A stretch of DNA of 64,000 bases, taken from contig JACPJQ010000002.1 of NCBI GenBank assembly GCA_016187465.1, forward strand, positions 224,733 through 288,732. The letters run 5' to 3'. This DNA is from Candidatus Woesearchaeota archaeon. GTDB taxonomy: Archaea > Nanobdellota > Nanobdellia > Woesearchaeales > GW2011-AR4. The position numbers and the translations under genes are program-made. Below are positions 52,981 through 62,828 of this stretch, piece by piece; position 1 is the first letter of the stretch; each line of letters starts with the position of its first letter. The notes under the pieces were generated by a model. That model was not told where the DNA came from and made no database searches. It was given only the letters and a program-made list of their open reading frames with translations.

Positions 52981-53011
52981 GTAATTATTTAAAACAGACA
53001 GGGATTAATAA

Positions 53012-56000
53012 ATGGTATATAAAAAAGCTTGGGAAATAGGCTACATCATTCTAGTAAGTTTAATACTGACCATAGCAACACTTTCAATCTATTTTATCAG
53101 AGAAGCAAAGATAACTGGGCGTGTAGTCTCAGAACTAGGTAAAATCGAGACCGACCCTTCTATAGTTCTGAAGCTCACATTTGATGACCAAAAAGACCCT
53201 TGGAAAGATTATAGTTTATATGACCATAAATTTATAGCTCATGGTGATGCCAGATGGGCTGACCAGAATGTCTGCAAATGGTACGGATGCGCTGATTTCA
53301 CAAAGTTAGATGCATCAGATTATATTGAAACTAACACTACCTTTAACATAGATAATGGGATGGCTATCAGCTTTTGGGCTTATTGGAACGAATTGGCAGA
53401 TAGTACAAAACCATTTGGTTATTTTCTGATGAGTGTGCCAGTTCACGATGGTAATCAATATGATACCTTGAAATGGTGCGAGGAAACCGATTATGGTATG
53501 GGTTGTGATTTGGAGGTCCAGAATGGGAGGGTAGGACAAGCCATTGGAGCAAATTATAACATTCGTTTTTATAAAAATAAATGGGTTCATTATTTTATTT
53601 CTTATGACAATAATTATTTTAAATTATGGAGAGATGGTAAATTAGTTTTGAACAAGTCATATAATATGGGTAAACTTAAATACACTCCAGGCGAATTGCT
53701 GTTTATCGGGAAGGGGGTGTACGACATAGATATGCAGGGGTATATCGATGAATTCTATATATGGAATAGAACAAATTTTACAAATGACGATGTAAAGGTG
53801 ATTTATGACTTCAAGAAATTAGGCACGCCGCCAAAATTAGACATATACGTAAAGGACATTAAGTATACATTGCCAATAGATTGGTCATCAAAATATAAGA
53901 CATTAATGCTTGAGGATATGCCAATTATAACGACAATTGCCAATGCAGGCACAAACCCTTCAGATACTTTTGAGTATTCTTTGGACATAGACGGCAGTAA
54001 AATATGCTCCGGAAAAACAAAAATTGGGAGTTTGAGTGAAGTGAATATAACTTGCAACTATCAGCCTAAATATGGGTTCCATAGCGGCTTCTTTAATTTG
54101 AATTTGAAAGATGAAAACTTGGATAACAACAAACAGAGAGTTTACATACCTTTCCTTAACAGGCCTTTTTTTCATTTTAATTTGGATGAATGGGACAATG
54201 ACCTGAAGCCATACTGTCAGGATAAAAACAATAAAGTTGCTTATAGTATTTGCGTTGGATGGCTGAGCCACTTCTCCGCGCTTGGTTATTTTGAAAGTAA
54301 GAATGGCAATGATGTTGATCCTAGAGGAAAGAATGGCAGAATGATGGCAATGGGATGCATGTATAACGGGTACAATCCTTCCAGCGAACAATGTAAGATT
54401 GCAATGTCTAATGTTATAGGCTGGGCCAACTTGCCAACCGATACGTATGATAGTGTGCAGCAAATACATGAACTTGCCCATGTTGGAATGACTGTAGACC
54501 TTATGTTCCCAATGTTAGATGAAGAGGCAGTCAATGATATAGCAAGAAAATATCATGATATTTGTGAATACACCACCAACTTACAGAATACAAGACCGGA
54601 TCTTGACGATGATAATCTAATTTCAGGGGATAATGGAAAAGGGTTCGGGTCCGGCATGGGAACTTTCTGTTACTCTTTACTTGGCTTGTATAAGGAAAAT
54701 CCGACTTTAATTCAGAAATTGGACCAGCAATATTGGGGGAAAAACATCCCTGATGAGTGGATGGATCGGGAAATAAGTTATCTGAGAAGTTATAAAAATG
54801 ACGCTTTTGCACATTACCAAGAAAGATGGAATTACAAAAATTATGCAGAACCGCATTTGCTGGAAAATCTTTGGTTTGAAAAGAGATATGGAATAAATGA
54901 TTTAACAGAGTACAACAATGCATTCTGCGCGATGGCAAGGGAATCTTTAACAGACATTTTAGATTATAACTACAATGGTCTTCAGCTTAGAAATGACAGG
55001 GACAAAGAGTTCAGGGCAATTCAAAATGGTGATTCTTACAGCTATCAAATAATGTCAGACGGGAACCTTGTGGATGCCGATTTGCTTTTATATGAAGGAT
55101 TATTATGTGATGACAAAGATGTAAAATCCGCTATTCTATGGATAAGGGATAAAATATTTGAGACAGGTGAAGGCCAGAGAACATATCCGGCTGCTTATTT
55201 ATACAAACTTTTAAGGAATCAGGCAGAACCAAAATCTCCAAACGAAGTGACGCAGAAAGTCATCTTTGACAACGCAAACGACATTCTGACAATAAGGACA
55301 AATTACACTTATTTTAACGACAACGTAATCCAGATTGACGGAGGGGAAGAAAAAAGCGGAGGGCATTCACAAGCGCAAGGTTATTATCTTTACGCTTTAG
55401 GCGAGCCTTTCCTTGATTATGAGCAGGTTCCTTACCAAGATGATGTAAGAGCTGAAACTTGGAAGAACGGAATAAGCCTGCAGAATGATGTGCAGACAGC
55501 AGAGGGGCAGACCGGATTCTATTCAGCAAACTGCGGCAACGCGCCATTAAACCAGTATTACGGAATGAGCGACTGCCCTGTTCCAGCATACCCAAATGAC
55601 TATCCGGATTACAGGCAGTTCCCGCTGAAATACGGCGGTGATTTGGAGGATTATATAGGCACAAGTGATGCAAAGTTTGCGGGAGTTTATGTCTGGCGCC
55701 CATATAAGAACGCGGATGATGTAAGGGAATACTTTGTGAAGTTTGGGGACTTGCTGGCAAAAAGAACAATTGTAAGCAACAACAAGGAAGGGCAAGGAGT
55801 TTACCATAATTTCATTGATATCTACAACGAGTTCACGGAAACAAGAAATGAAAATGACTTAACATTAACAAGAAACAACAAAAACCTAGACATAAGCTTG
55901 GTTTATTCAAACCAGACTTTTACTTTAGGCGGAGGCCAATCGAACTTGAATTTCTGCTTCGCTAAAACTGACTGCTCTGGAAACAACAAAGGCAACGGAA

Positions 56001-58729
56001 AATACAGAAGAACATACCTGTACACACCGGCAAATGACGTTGATTTTATCCTGGCGCATCACTGGTACACAACCGCAAACAAGAAAGCAGTATCTGCAAT
56101 CAGCGGCAATGACAATGGTTTGCAGCAGGAAAATAACATAATTATTTTTGACACGGACAATGACGGCAAAACAGCGCATAGAGATAAAGAAGCGACAGGA
56201 TGGGCTTTGGCGTACAACGACGGTACAAAGGAAATAGCGGCCTTCAACACAACCTCGATAAAAGCCGGAAAGATTGAACTGCTTTCGGCAGCAGACACAT
56301 TGTCCGCTCATATTCAAAGATCAGAAGAGCAAATCACACTGACAGTAAACACAATGCAGAGAAACAAATACATAGATTACCCGAAGACAGTAACTGTGAC
56401 AATAGACGCGAAGGAACTGAAAAAAAACAAGGATTTCTCTGTCACAAAAAACGGAAATGAAAAAATTAAATCATCAGAATCAGGAACAAAAGTAACTTTT
56501 GACGTCATTTCAGGCCAGAACAGCGATTATTACACAATAACCGGAGGGGGAGCGGGTTCAACGCCAGCTGATGTCACCCCTCCTGCAATAACCTTTCTGG
56601 GAAATGACAGTACAACGAATCAAAGCTCTGTTATCAAAGCTCAGACTGATGAAAGCGCAAATTTAAGCGTTTCATGGGGCTACGCAGGCAATGCTCTCAC
56701 AAACACTGTAGCGAACACAAAATTCCACACAACTTCTGTTGTCACTTTGTCAGGCTTAATCCAAGATACAATGGTCTATTACAATGCAGCAGTCTGCGAT
56801 TCAAGCGGAAACTGCGCTTCAAGCAAAGTATTAAACTTCACAACAGCAAAAACTTATATTCCTCCAAACCTAGCTCCAACAATAGCTTCATTCCAGCCTT
56901 CAAATCCAAACCCCGAGTACAACTTCACAACAACTATAATCTTTAACATAACAGGCTCTGACAATGAAAATGACAAATTAACATTGCAATGGCATATCAA
57001 TAAAACTTTAAACGCAACCGGCAAAAACTTAACTTACACTTTCAGCAAAATAGGAATATTCAACGTAACAGCGATTTTAAGCGATAATTTCTCCAATACA
57101 TCCAGGCAGTGGATTGTAACAATTATTAATGACACGCAGCAGGCGCTTCTCCCAACAATCCTAAAAACAGGATTCTCGCCACCGACATTTAAGACTGACA
57201 TTTACTGGCAGACCTCGAATCTTTCAGACAGCAAAGTTGACTATGGAACAAATTCTTCACTTGGAACATTATTAACAGATTCGAAGCAAACTAAAGAGCA
57301 CATGCTCTCATTGGCTAATCTGGCCCCGGGCGCAACATATTACTTTAAAGTCACTTCATGCAATGATATAGGATGCGATTCATCAGGCACCCTAAACTTC
57401 ACAACGATAATCATAAATATTTCAAAATACGACGGCTCAACAACTGATTTTGCCAAGCTCGACGGCGACAACATAACCAATCTGACTATAGAAAAAAGCA
57501 TTTACGGAAAAATAAACTTTAACGGACGCATCAACATCACAAGGACAATTGACATAGGCGCTTACACAAACATAACTTCAAAAAGCGTTTTTGTGGACAC
57601 CGCAAATGTTCCCGAGCTTAACGTTCCTGCAACCATAGTTTTCTATAACCTCACATACACGAATCCCAGAATATTAAGGGACGGGATAGTTTGTCCGGAC
57701 ACAGTATGCAGGATAATCAACTCCACAGGCTCTGAAATCACTTTCAACGTAACAGGATTCAGCACTTACACTGTTGAGGAAACTCCTATAGACACAAGCA
57801 GCACAACAACTTCATCTGGAGGAAGCGCATCAGGCGGCGGCGGCAGCTCAGGCGGAGGAGGGGGCGGAAGCTTAACTTATGTCTGCAGCTATGAATGGCA
57901 GTGCAGAAGCTGGTCAGAATGCAAAGAAGGAGTGCAGAAAAGGCAGTGTGATTTTGTAAAGGTTGCGCAGCATTCACAAGAAACACCATGCGGCATAATT
58001 GGCAATCCACTTCCTACAAGCCAAACTTGCCCAGCCATAGCTAAAACAACTCAACAACCAACAAACAATGCCGCCCAACCGCAGGCGGTCTTTACTGTAA
58101 AGCTGCAGATTCCAAACTCGTACAAGAAAGTAAATCAAGGCTCTGACCTGAGAACCCAGGCAGCAATCCAAAATCTAGGGCAGGGCAAAGTCAACCTCAC
58201 TGCAACGTACACATTGAAAAATTCAAAAGGCGAGATAGCGCACCAGGCGGCAGATTCATTAAGCTTAGACAAAATATTGCCGTTCACAAAAACATTCAGG
58301 CTGGCTTCAGGCATTGAACCAGGCGATTACACTGCAACAATCAAACTGCAGCACGAAAATGTTTTTGCGTCGTCAAGCGATTCATTTACCGTAATCAAAA
58401 AATCAAAATCCATATTCAGCAGGCTCACAACAAACTTTATGTTAGCCTTAAATCCTGGCCTGAAATTCATAAAAAACCACATTGCGTTGGCATTATTTGC
58501 ATTGATTGTAATTGTTTTTTCTGTAATTCCAGTTCTCTATTTTGTCAGGACCCTGGAATCAGCCCGGATTCCAAAAGAACTGACAAGGCACGAGGCAGAG
58601 CTTTACAAGTACATAATCAAAGCTTTGCAGCAGGGACATCCTGAAGAAAATATACGCCAAGTTATTCTAAAGGCAGGCTGGAAAGAGGAAACTGCAGACA
58701 GGGTAATCGGGCTGGCAGCAAATAAATAA
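53012..58729 (+). CDS. Giant surface protein with heparinase II/III-like core
   Basis: 1905 residues. An N-terminal membrane helix (about 10-28) is followed by a LamG-like domain (about 50-260), a CARDB-like beta domain (275-360) and a long helical/toroid region. A heparinase II/III-like sheet domain follows with GGHSQAQGYYLYALGEPFLD (about 790-1160). Then come fibronectin III-like repeats (1190-1480), a Gly/Ser linker, a Cys/Trp segment CSYEWQCRSWSECKEG (thrombospondin-like), another CARDB-like domain and a C-terminal membrane helix. A UBA-like tail ends LKAGWKEETADRVIGLA. It is probably a surface polysaccharide lyase or binder acting on the glycan made by the locus. It has no PEF tail and is anchored at both ends. 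Confidence 0.75.
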   Translation: MVYKKAWEIGYIILVSLILTIATLSIYFIREAKITGRVVSELGKIETDPSIVLKLTFDDQKDPWKDYSLYDHKFIAHGDARWADQNVCKWYGCADFTKLDASDYIETNTTFNIDNGMAISFWAYWNELADSTKPFGYFLMSVPVHDGNQYDTLKWCEETDYGMGCDLEVQNGRVGQAIGANYNIRFYKNKWVHYFISYDNNYFKLWRDGKLVLNKSYNMGKLKYTPGELLFIGKGVYDIDMQGYIDEFYIWNRTNFTNDDVKVIYDFKKLGTPPKLDIYVKDIKYTLPIDWSSKYKTLMLEDMPIITTIANAGTNPSDTFEYSLDIDGSKICSGKTKIGSLSEVNITCNYQPKYGFHSGFFNLNLKDENLDNNKQRVYIPFLNRPFFHFNLDEWDNDLKPYCQDKNNKVAYSICVGWLSHFSALGYFESKNGNDVDPRGKNGRMMAMGCMYNGYNPSSEQCKIAMSNVIGWANLPTDTYDSVQQIHELAHVGMTVDLMFPMLDEEAVNDIARKYHDICEYTTNLQNTRPDLDDDNLISGDNGKGFGSGMGTFCYSLLGLYKENPTLIQKLDQQYWGKNIPDEWMDREISYLRSYKNDAFAHYQERWNYKNYAEPHLLENLWFEKRYGINDLTEYNNAFCAMARESLTDILDYNYNGLQLRNDRDKEFRAIQNGDSYSYQIMSDGNLVDADLLLYEGLLCDDKDVKSAILWIRDKIFETGEGQRTYPAAYLYKLLRNQAEPKSPNEVTQKVIFDNANDILTIRTNYTYFNDNVIQIDGGEEKSGGHSQAQGYYLYALGEPFLDYEQVPYQDDVRAETWKNGISLQNDVQTAEGQTGFYSANCGNAPLNQYYGMSDCPVPAYPNDYPDYRQFPLKYGGDLEDYIGTSDAKFAGVYVWRPYKNADDVREYFVKFGDLLAKRTIVSNNKEGQGVYHNFIDIYNEFTETRNENDLTLTRNNKNLDISLVYSNQTFTLGGGQSNLNFCFAKTDCSGNNKGNGKYRRTYLYTPANDVDFILAHHWYTTANKKAVSAISGNDNGLQQENNIIIFDTDNDGKTAHRDKEATGWALAYNDGTKEIAAFNTTSIKAGKIELLSAADTLSAHIQRSEEQITLTVNTMQRNKYIDYPKTVTVTIDAKELKKNKDFSVTKNGNEKIKSSESGTKVTFDVISGQNSDYYTITGGGAGSTPADVTPPAITFLGNDSTTNQSSVIKAQTDESANLSVSWGYAGNALTNTVANTKFHTTSVVTLSGLIQDTMVYYNAAVCDSSGNCASSKVLNFTTAKTYIPPNLAPTIASFQPSNPNPEYNFTTTIIFNITGSDNENDKLTLQWHINKTLNATGKNLTYTFSKIGIFNVTAILSDNFSNTSRQWIVTIINDTQQALLPTILKTGFSPPTFKTDIYWQTSNLSDSKVDYGTNSSLGTLLTDSKQTKEHMLSLANLAPGATYYFKVTSCNDIGCDSSGTLNFTTIIINISKYDGSTTDFAKLDGDNITNLTIEKSIYGKINFNGRINITRTIDIGAYTNITSKSVFVDTANVPELNVPATIVFYNLTYTNPRILRDGIVCPDTVCRIINSTGSEITFNVTGFSTYTVEETPIDTSSTTTSSGGSASGGGGSSGGGGGGSLTYVCSYEWQCRSWSECKEGVQKRQCDFVKVAQHSQETPCGIIGNPLPTSQTCPAIAKTTQQPTNNAAQPQAVFTVKLQIPNSYKKVNQGSDLRTQAAIQNLGQGKVNLTATYTLKNSKGEIAHQAADSLSLDKILPFTKTFRLASGIEPGDYTATIKLQHENVFASSSDSFTVIKKSKSIFSRLTTNFMLALNPGLKFIKNHIALALFALIVIVFSVIPVLYFVRTLESARIPKELTRHEAELYKYIIKALQQGHPEENIRQVILKAGWKEETADRVIGLAANK

Positions 58730-58742
58730 CATATAGAAAAGT

Positions 58743-60437
58743 CTATCTCCTCAAATTTCTGTAATAAACTGCTGCATAAACAGCAAGCAGTGAAAGAGTG
58801 AACACAACCAGATACAGAATCTCAGCATTTATTGATATCAGTGACTGCCCGAACAGGATGGATTTTCTCAGCAAAGAAACAGATATAATGAAAGGGCTGA
58901 ACTGCGCTATCCTCATGAAAAATTCAGGCATGTTCTCTATCGGAGTAAGCACGTTTGACAAAAACAGGAAAATGCTTGATGCAAAGGTCGCTGCCAGGAT
59001 CGACATCTGCTCTTTCTTGAACAAATACCCAATGCCCATCCCCAGCACTATGAAAAAAGACGCAGTCAAAAAGCATACAGCTAAAATTGTCAATATGTTG
59101 CCTATGACTTGGGAAAAAAAGAACATCATTGATATCAAAAGCATTATGAAAATCTGCAGTCCTATTAAAGACAGATTTGTCAGATACGAAGCAGAAAAGA
59201 AAAGAACATTGCCGGTTGGCGAGATAGCATTCCTGAAATACGCAGGCGTGCTGAATTCCATGACAACAACAATTGCAGACAAGAGAAGCGACGCAAACAT
59301 GATTGCCATAGCCATCAGAGTAGGGAAGATATAGTTAAGGTATGAATTGTAGGATGTCAACGGCTTTATGTCGGCAATTACAGGCGATGCTATGTCTTCT
59401 GCGCTAAGCTTGTCTATGCTTTCAAGGTTCTTTTTCACATTGTCCATTGAGAAAGCCATCTTGTTTATCAGTTTCCCGTTAAGGGAAAGCATCAGGCTGA
59501 TATTATACAAATTAGCCTTGCTGCTGGCTATCAGCGCATCTGTAATATTTGCATTCAAATTTAACCTGATCACCCTCAGCTTAATATTGCCGAGGGTGTT
59601 GTTTATGGAGCCCGAGTACGCCGGGCTGAACAGGCTTTCAACATACTGCCTCTGGCCTTCTATGTCATCTTTTTGCTCGTCCAGCTCATCAAGATAATCA
59701 TCCTTGTCGCTCTCGCTGAACCCCCCGGAATTTACAATATCCTCGCTGAACTCTACGTTTCCAGTGGCTTTGTCTATTGTGATGTCAAATGCGGCTTTTA
59801 CAGAGCTTATTTTTGATTCCAGCTTGTCAATATCGCTTGCATTCAGCCCGATTGTTGTGTTTATGCTCGTGATCAGAAGGAAAGCTTCGTTATTCTTGCC
59901 CGAGATTTCATCCTCGTTATCCCCTGCCAGCCCAAGAAGAACTATATCCGTTAGTATCTCATTTTTTGTGAGCAGCAGCTTGGATAATATGTTCTCTGTC
60001 AGCTCTTTTGTTATCTCAGCTGATTTCTCCTCAACCCGTGAAAAAAGTCTGTCTCTTACTATCCACGCGAGATTCAGCTTTGAATAGTCTATGTAAATAG
60101 CCACGTTCTTGTTCTTGCTTCCAAGGCTAAGGTTGGCAGGGAATATGACGCACGTATGGGAAAATCCTATTTTGGCGTCGTCAATGCATTTCGCCTCGGA
60201 TTTTGCCTTTATCGTCCTGAACTGCTCCGTATTCAGCTTGGATATGAAGGAGTTTGTAAGCTCTGTATAACTGTCCGAGTAAACCCCAATGTTTATCTTG
60301 TATTCATTGAGATTGTCGAATGCTATTCCAGTAAGAAAAATTATAAGCAAAGGCCCGAGCACAACAACCAGCGACAGCCATCTTGACTTTACAAGAATCA
60401 AGAAATTCTTTTTGATTATCAGGGCAAGTTTGTTCAT
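58743..60437 (-). CDS. ABC-2 type transporter permease
   Basis: 564 residues. A first helix (LVVVLGPLLIIFLTGIAFDN) and a large extracytoplasmic domain of about 320 residues, with a coiled-coil-rich part (LDELDEQKDDIEGQRQYVES), precede five C-terminal helices starting ILPTLMAMAIMF-like YIFPTLMAMAIMFASLLLSA. This is the ABC2_membrane_3 arrangement. It pairs with the ATPase gene immediately upstream on the same strand (4-base overlap). Export of lipids, peptides or a surface compound is likely; the substrate is not evident. Confidence 0.85.
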   Translation of the reverse strand: MNKLALIIKKNFLILVKSRWLSLVVVLGPLLIIFLTGIAFDNLNEYKINIGVYSDSYTELTNSFISKLNTEQFRTIKAKSEAKCIDDAKIGFSHTCVIFPANLSLGSKNKNVAIYIDYSKLNLAWIVRDRLFSRVEEKSAEITKELTENILSKLLLTKNEILTDIVLLGLAGDNEDEISGKNNEAFLLITSINTTIGLNASDIDKLESKISSVKAAFDITIDKATGNVEFSEDIVNSGGFSESDKDDYLDELDEQKDDIEGQRQYVESLFSPAYSGSINNTLGNIKLRVIRLNLNANITDALIASSKANLYNISLMLSLNGKLINKMAFSMDNVKKNLESIDKLSAEDIASPVIADIKPLTSYNSYLNYIFPTLMAMAIMFASLLLSAIVVVMEFSTPAYFRNAISPTGNVLFFSASYLTNLSLIGLQIFIMLLISMMFFFSQVIGNILTILAVCFLTASFFIVLGMGIGYLFKKEQMSILAATFASSIFLFLSNVLTPIENMPEFFMRIAQFSPFIISVSLLRKSILFGQSLISINAEILYLVVFTLSLLAVYAAVYYRNLRR

Positions 60438-61399
60438 TTTTCGACAAACAGCTTGAAAAGCATGTCCATAGACGGGTTTGTTACTTCAACATCGGAAATA
60501 TTTGTTTCCCCCCTCAGCAATTTTGAGATGGCATTGTTTATCACATTATCGCTCTCTTTCGAATGAATGATTATCCTGCCCTTTTTTTTCAGCACCCGCT
60601 TCACTTCCAAAAACGGCATGTCCATTATTTTCTTTAATATGACACTGTACTTGCCGTCTCTTGTGGCAATGTGTATCTCCTTTGTCTTTGCATGGATGTT
60701 CCTGAAATGCTTCGGCGAGCCCTCAAATTCCACACGCTTGTTGTGTATAAGCACAATCCTGTCGCATATGTGCTCAATCTCTGACAGAAAATGCGAAGCC
60801 ACAATTATAGTAGTGCCGCTCTTGTTTATGTCCTCTACAAGGCCCCAAATCTGAATCCTCAGCAGAGGATCCATATCCGAGGTGGGCTCGTCAAGCAGCA
60901 GCACCTTCGGGAAATGCACAATGGCGCATGCAATGTCAAGCCTTTTTTTCATGCCTCCGGACAGATTTTTGGCTATGGCATTTTTATGCTCGTGCAGTTT
61001 CACCAGCTTCAGCGCCCTTTCGATGTTCTGAACTTTTATATCATCCGGGATGTTGTAAAGGCTTGCAAAATACTCAAGATTTTCCATGACAGAAAGCTCG
61101 GGATAAAATGAAGGGTTTTGCGCTGAAAACCCGAACAATCCCCTGAAATTGCTGAACTTGTCAAGAATTGAAATTAATCTTTTTTTCCGTGGCGAGTTAT
61201 ATAAAATATCCCCCCTTGCTACAGGGTAATAGCCTATTATTGAGTTAAGCAATGATGTTTTGCCTGCCCCGGAAACTCCGACAAGCCCGAGCATCTCGCC
61301 GTCCCTAACATTGATATTGATGTTCTCCAGGATTGTCTTGCCGCCTAAGATTATTGCCAGATTGCCAATCCTAAGCAAATCATCGTCAGCTTTTCTCAT
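60434..61399 (-). CDS. ABC transporter ATP-binding protein
   Basis: 321 residues. Walker A LVGVSGAGKTSLLNSIIG, Q-loop FSAQNPSFYPELSVMENL, signature NLSGGMKKRLDIACAI, Walker B KVLLLDEPTSDMDPLL and H-loop IIVASHFLSEIEHI are all intact. The C-terminal extension resembles the DrrA-type regulatory part. The ATG at 61399 is chosen because the TATA box at 61424-61431 predicts a leaderless transcript there; the open frame upstream to 61477 is unsupported. It forms an exporter with the permease downstream. Confidence 0.93.
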   Translation of the reverse strand: MRKADDDLLRIGNLAIILGGKTILENININVRDGEMLGLVGVSGAGKTSLLNSIIGYYPVARGDILYNSPRKKRLISILDKFSNFRGLFGFSAQNPSFYPELSVMENLEYFASLYNIPDDIKVQNIERALKLVKLHEHKNAIAKNLSGGMKKRLDIACAIVHFPKVLLLDEPTSDMDPLLRIQIWGLVEDINKSGTTIIVASHFLSEIEHICDRIVLIHNKRVEFEGSPKHFRNIHAKTKEIHIATRDGKYSVILKKIMDMPFLEVKRVLKKKGRIIIHSKESDNVINNAISKLLRGETNISDVEVTNPSMDMLFKLFVEK

Positions 61400-61421
61400 T
61401 TTATATACGCGTAGAAATGAG

Positions 61422-61433
61422 AATTTATAAAGG
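61422..61433. promoter_or_regulatory. Symmetric TATA box serving two divergent genes
   Basis: TTTATAAA (61424-61431) reads the same on both strands. On the minus strand it predicts a start at about 61402, next to the ABC ATPase ATG (61399). On the plus strand it predicts a start at about 61452, before the protease ATG (61470). One box may therefore support both genes. Confidence 0.45.
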
Positions 61434-61469
61434 TTTTTGACAAAAATTATAAACAAAGGATTTTTTATA

Positions 61470-62057
61470 ATGCGCATGTACTATTATATCATACCTTTCC
61501 TGGTGTATATCCTTACTATTCCTCTAATCAATTATAACCACGGATTAATAATTAGGGTTGCCATTTTATCGCTTTTTCTTCTGGCATTCAGGAAATTCTA
61601 CAGATTCAGATTGAAGTTTGATGTGTTTTCAGTCCTTGCAGGAATAATAGTTTTTTTGCTGTGGATTTTGCTGGAGGGGCATTACCCTTTATTCGGAGCA
61701 GCATCAATTTACGTGCCAAAAAATATTGCATCGCTTTTTTTCAGGGTTTTCTCTTTTGTAATAATAGCTCCGATAATAGAAGAATTCTTCACTAGAAATT
61801 TCCTGGCAAGGATTCTGATAAAAAATGACTGGCAAAAAGTCAGGTTGGGCGCTTTTACAACGACCTCATTTATTTTTACTGCATTATTCTTCGGCTTTTC
61901 GCATAACAGGTGGCTGCCAGGGCTTATTGCAGGCGCTATCCTGAATTATACAATACATAGGAAAAAAGACATGGGCTCTGTTATTTTAGCCCATTCTACA
62001 GCAAATATACTGCTGTCAGTATACATCATCTATACAAAATCATGGTTTTTGTGGTAA
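61470..62057 (+). CDS. CPBP (CAAX protease-like) intramembrane protease, exosortase-associated type
   Basis: 195 residues, about five membrane helices. The CPBP/Rce1 motif 1 is APIIEEFFTRNFLARIL (Glu-Glu then Arg); motif 2 is FFGFSHNRWLPGLIAGAILN (His); and motif 3 is VILAHSTANILL (His and Asn). The GASIYVPKNIASLFFRVFS segment and short size match the CAAX-related proteins found in bacterial PEP-CTERM/exosortase loci. Two PEF-tailed proteins are encoded immediately downstream, supporting a link to their maturation. The ATG at 61476 is an alternative start. Confidence 0.82.
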   Translation: MRMYYYIIPFLVYILTIPLINYNHGLIIRVAILSLFLLAFRKFYRFRLKFDVFSVLAGIIVFLLWILLEGHYPLFGAASIYVPKNIASLFFRVFSFVIIAPIIEEFFTRNFLARILIKNDWQKVRLGAFTTTSFIFTALFFGFSHNRWLPGLIAGAILNYTIHRKKDMGSVILAHSTANILLSVYIIYTKSWFLW

Positions 62058-62278
62058 ACTGCTAAACTCGCGCAAAAATACCGCTACCGGCAGTATGACA
62101 GTTTAATTATGTTAAGCAATGTTTAGCAAGTTTTTTGCCAGCATCTTTTTTAGCAAATCTCCAATCATTTTTTTCTTTTATTCTCTTATTTTAGGTTTCA
62201 TGTCTTCAAAAGCGTTATTACTCATAAGTTTATATAATCTACAAGTGTTTCTACTTTTAAGGTTATACAATGGAAAAA

Positions 62279-62338
62279 TTTAAATACTACCAAATAGTTC
62301 TTATGTTTTAAATATTTTTAAGAAATATGTAGGGGTGA
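62279..62338 (+). promoter_or_regulatory. Promoter and ribosome site of the PEF-tail gene pair
   Basis: TTTAAATA at 62279-62286 is a TATA-like box, and AGGGGTGA at 62331-62338 is a strong Shine-Dalgarno 4 bases before the ATG at 62343. The gap 62058-62278 contains no reading frame of note; it holds T-rich runs suggestive of termination after the protease gene. Confidence 0.5.
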
Positions 62339-62342
62339 AAAA

Positions 62343-62828
62343 ATGAAAAAGTTATTTGGATATTTAGCAATGTTTTTGATTATGGCAGGTTATGTGCTGG
62401 CTACAAATTTGGTTTTAGATCCTGATTTGGTGACGATGGGCACAACTGATGTTGAAGTTGTGGACGCATGCTTAAGCCAGAGCGGCGGTGCACCGTGGGT
62501 CGGCGCTGATTTAATAGTCGAAACTTACTGCCGAGACCTAAACAGCAATGAAGTGTGTGATGCAGTGGGTGACATAACATTTCCAGCGGGCTTCAGCGCA
62601 GTTGTTACATCGACTCCAACAGATGCGACTGGATGCGGTAAGGTAACTTTGACAACAAGCTCAGCAACACCAGGAACATATGCTTACAAGGTAAACGGCA
62701 TGACCGGAGCAACAGTAGTTGCCAGCGAGCATGGACTGGTATTGGTTCCAGAATTCACCACGATAGGAGCAGGACTGGTGCTTGCAGGAGCAGGCTACTA
62801 CATGTACAGGAAGAGAAGCAGGAAATAA
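62343..62828 (+). CDS. Secreted protein with PEF-CTERM-like archaeosortase sorting signal
   Basis: 161 residues. A signal peptide MKKLFGYLAMFLIMAGYVLA is followed by about 110 residues of small beta-rich domain with four Cys (ACLSQSG, TYCRDLNSNEVCDA, TGCGKV). The C-terminus carries the tripartite sorting signal: motif PEF in VPEFTTIGAGL, a hydrophobic helix and a basic tail YMYRKRSRK. It is a predicted substrate of the archaeosortase at 19096-20085. The domain itself is not recognised. Its tail coding DNA is nearly identical to that of the next gene. Confidence 0.85.
   Translation: MKKLFGYLAMFLIMAGYVLATNLVLDPDLVTMGTTDVEVVDACLSQSGGAPWVGADLIVETYCRDLNSNEVCDAVGDITFPAGFSAVVTSTPTDATGCGKVTLTTSSATPGTYAYKVNGMTGATVVASEHGLVLVPEFTTIGAGLVLAGAGYYMYRKRSRK

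Noticed and set aside
53315..56317. Several long minus-strand open frames inside the giant surface-protein gene
   Set aside because: They follow the codon pattern of the plus-strand gene, have no ribosome sites and no recognisable domains.
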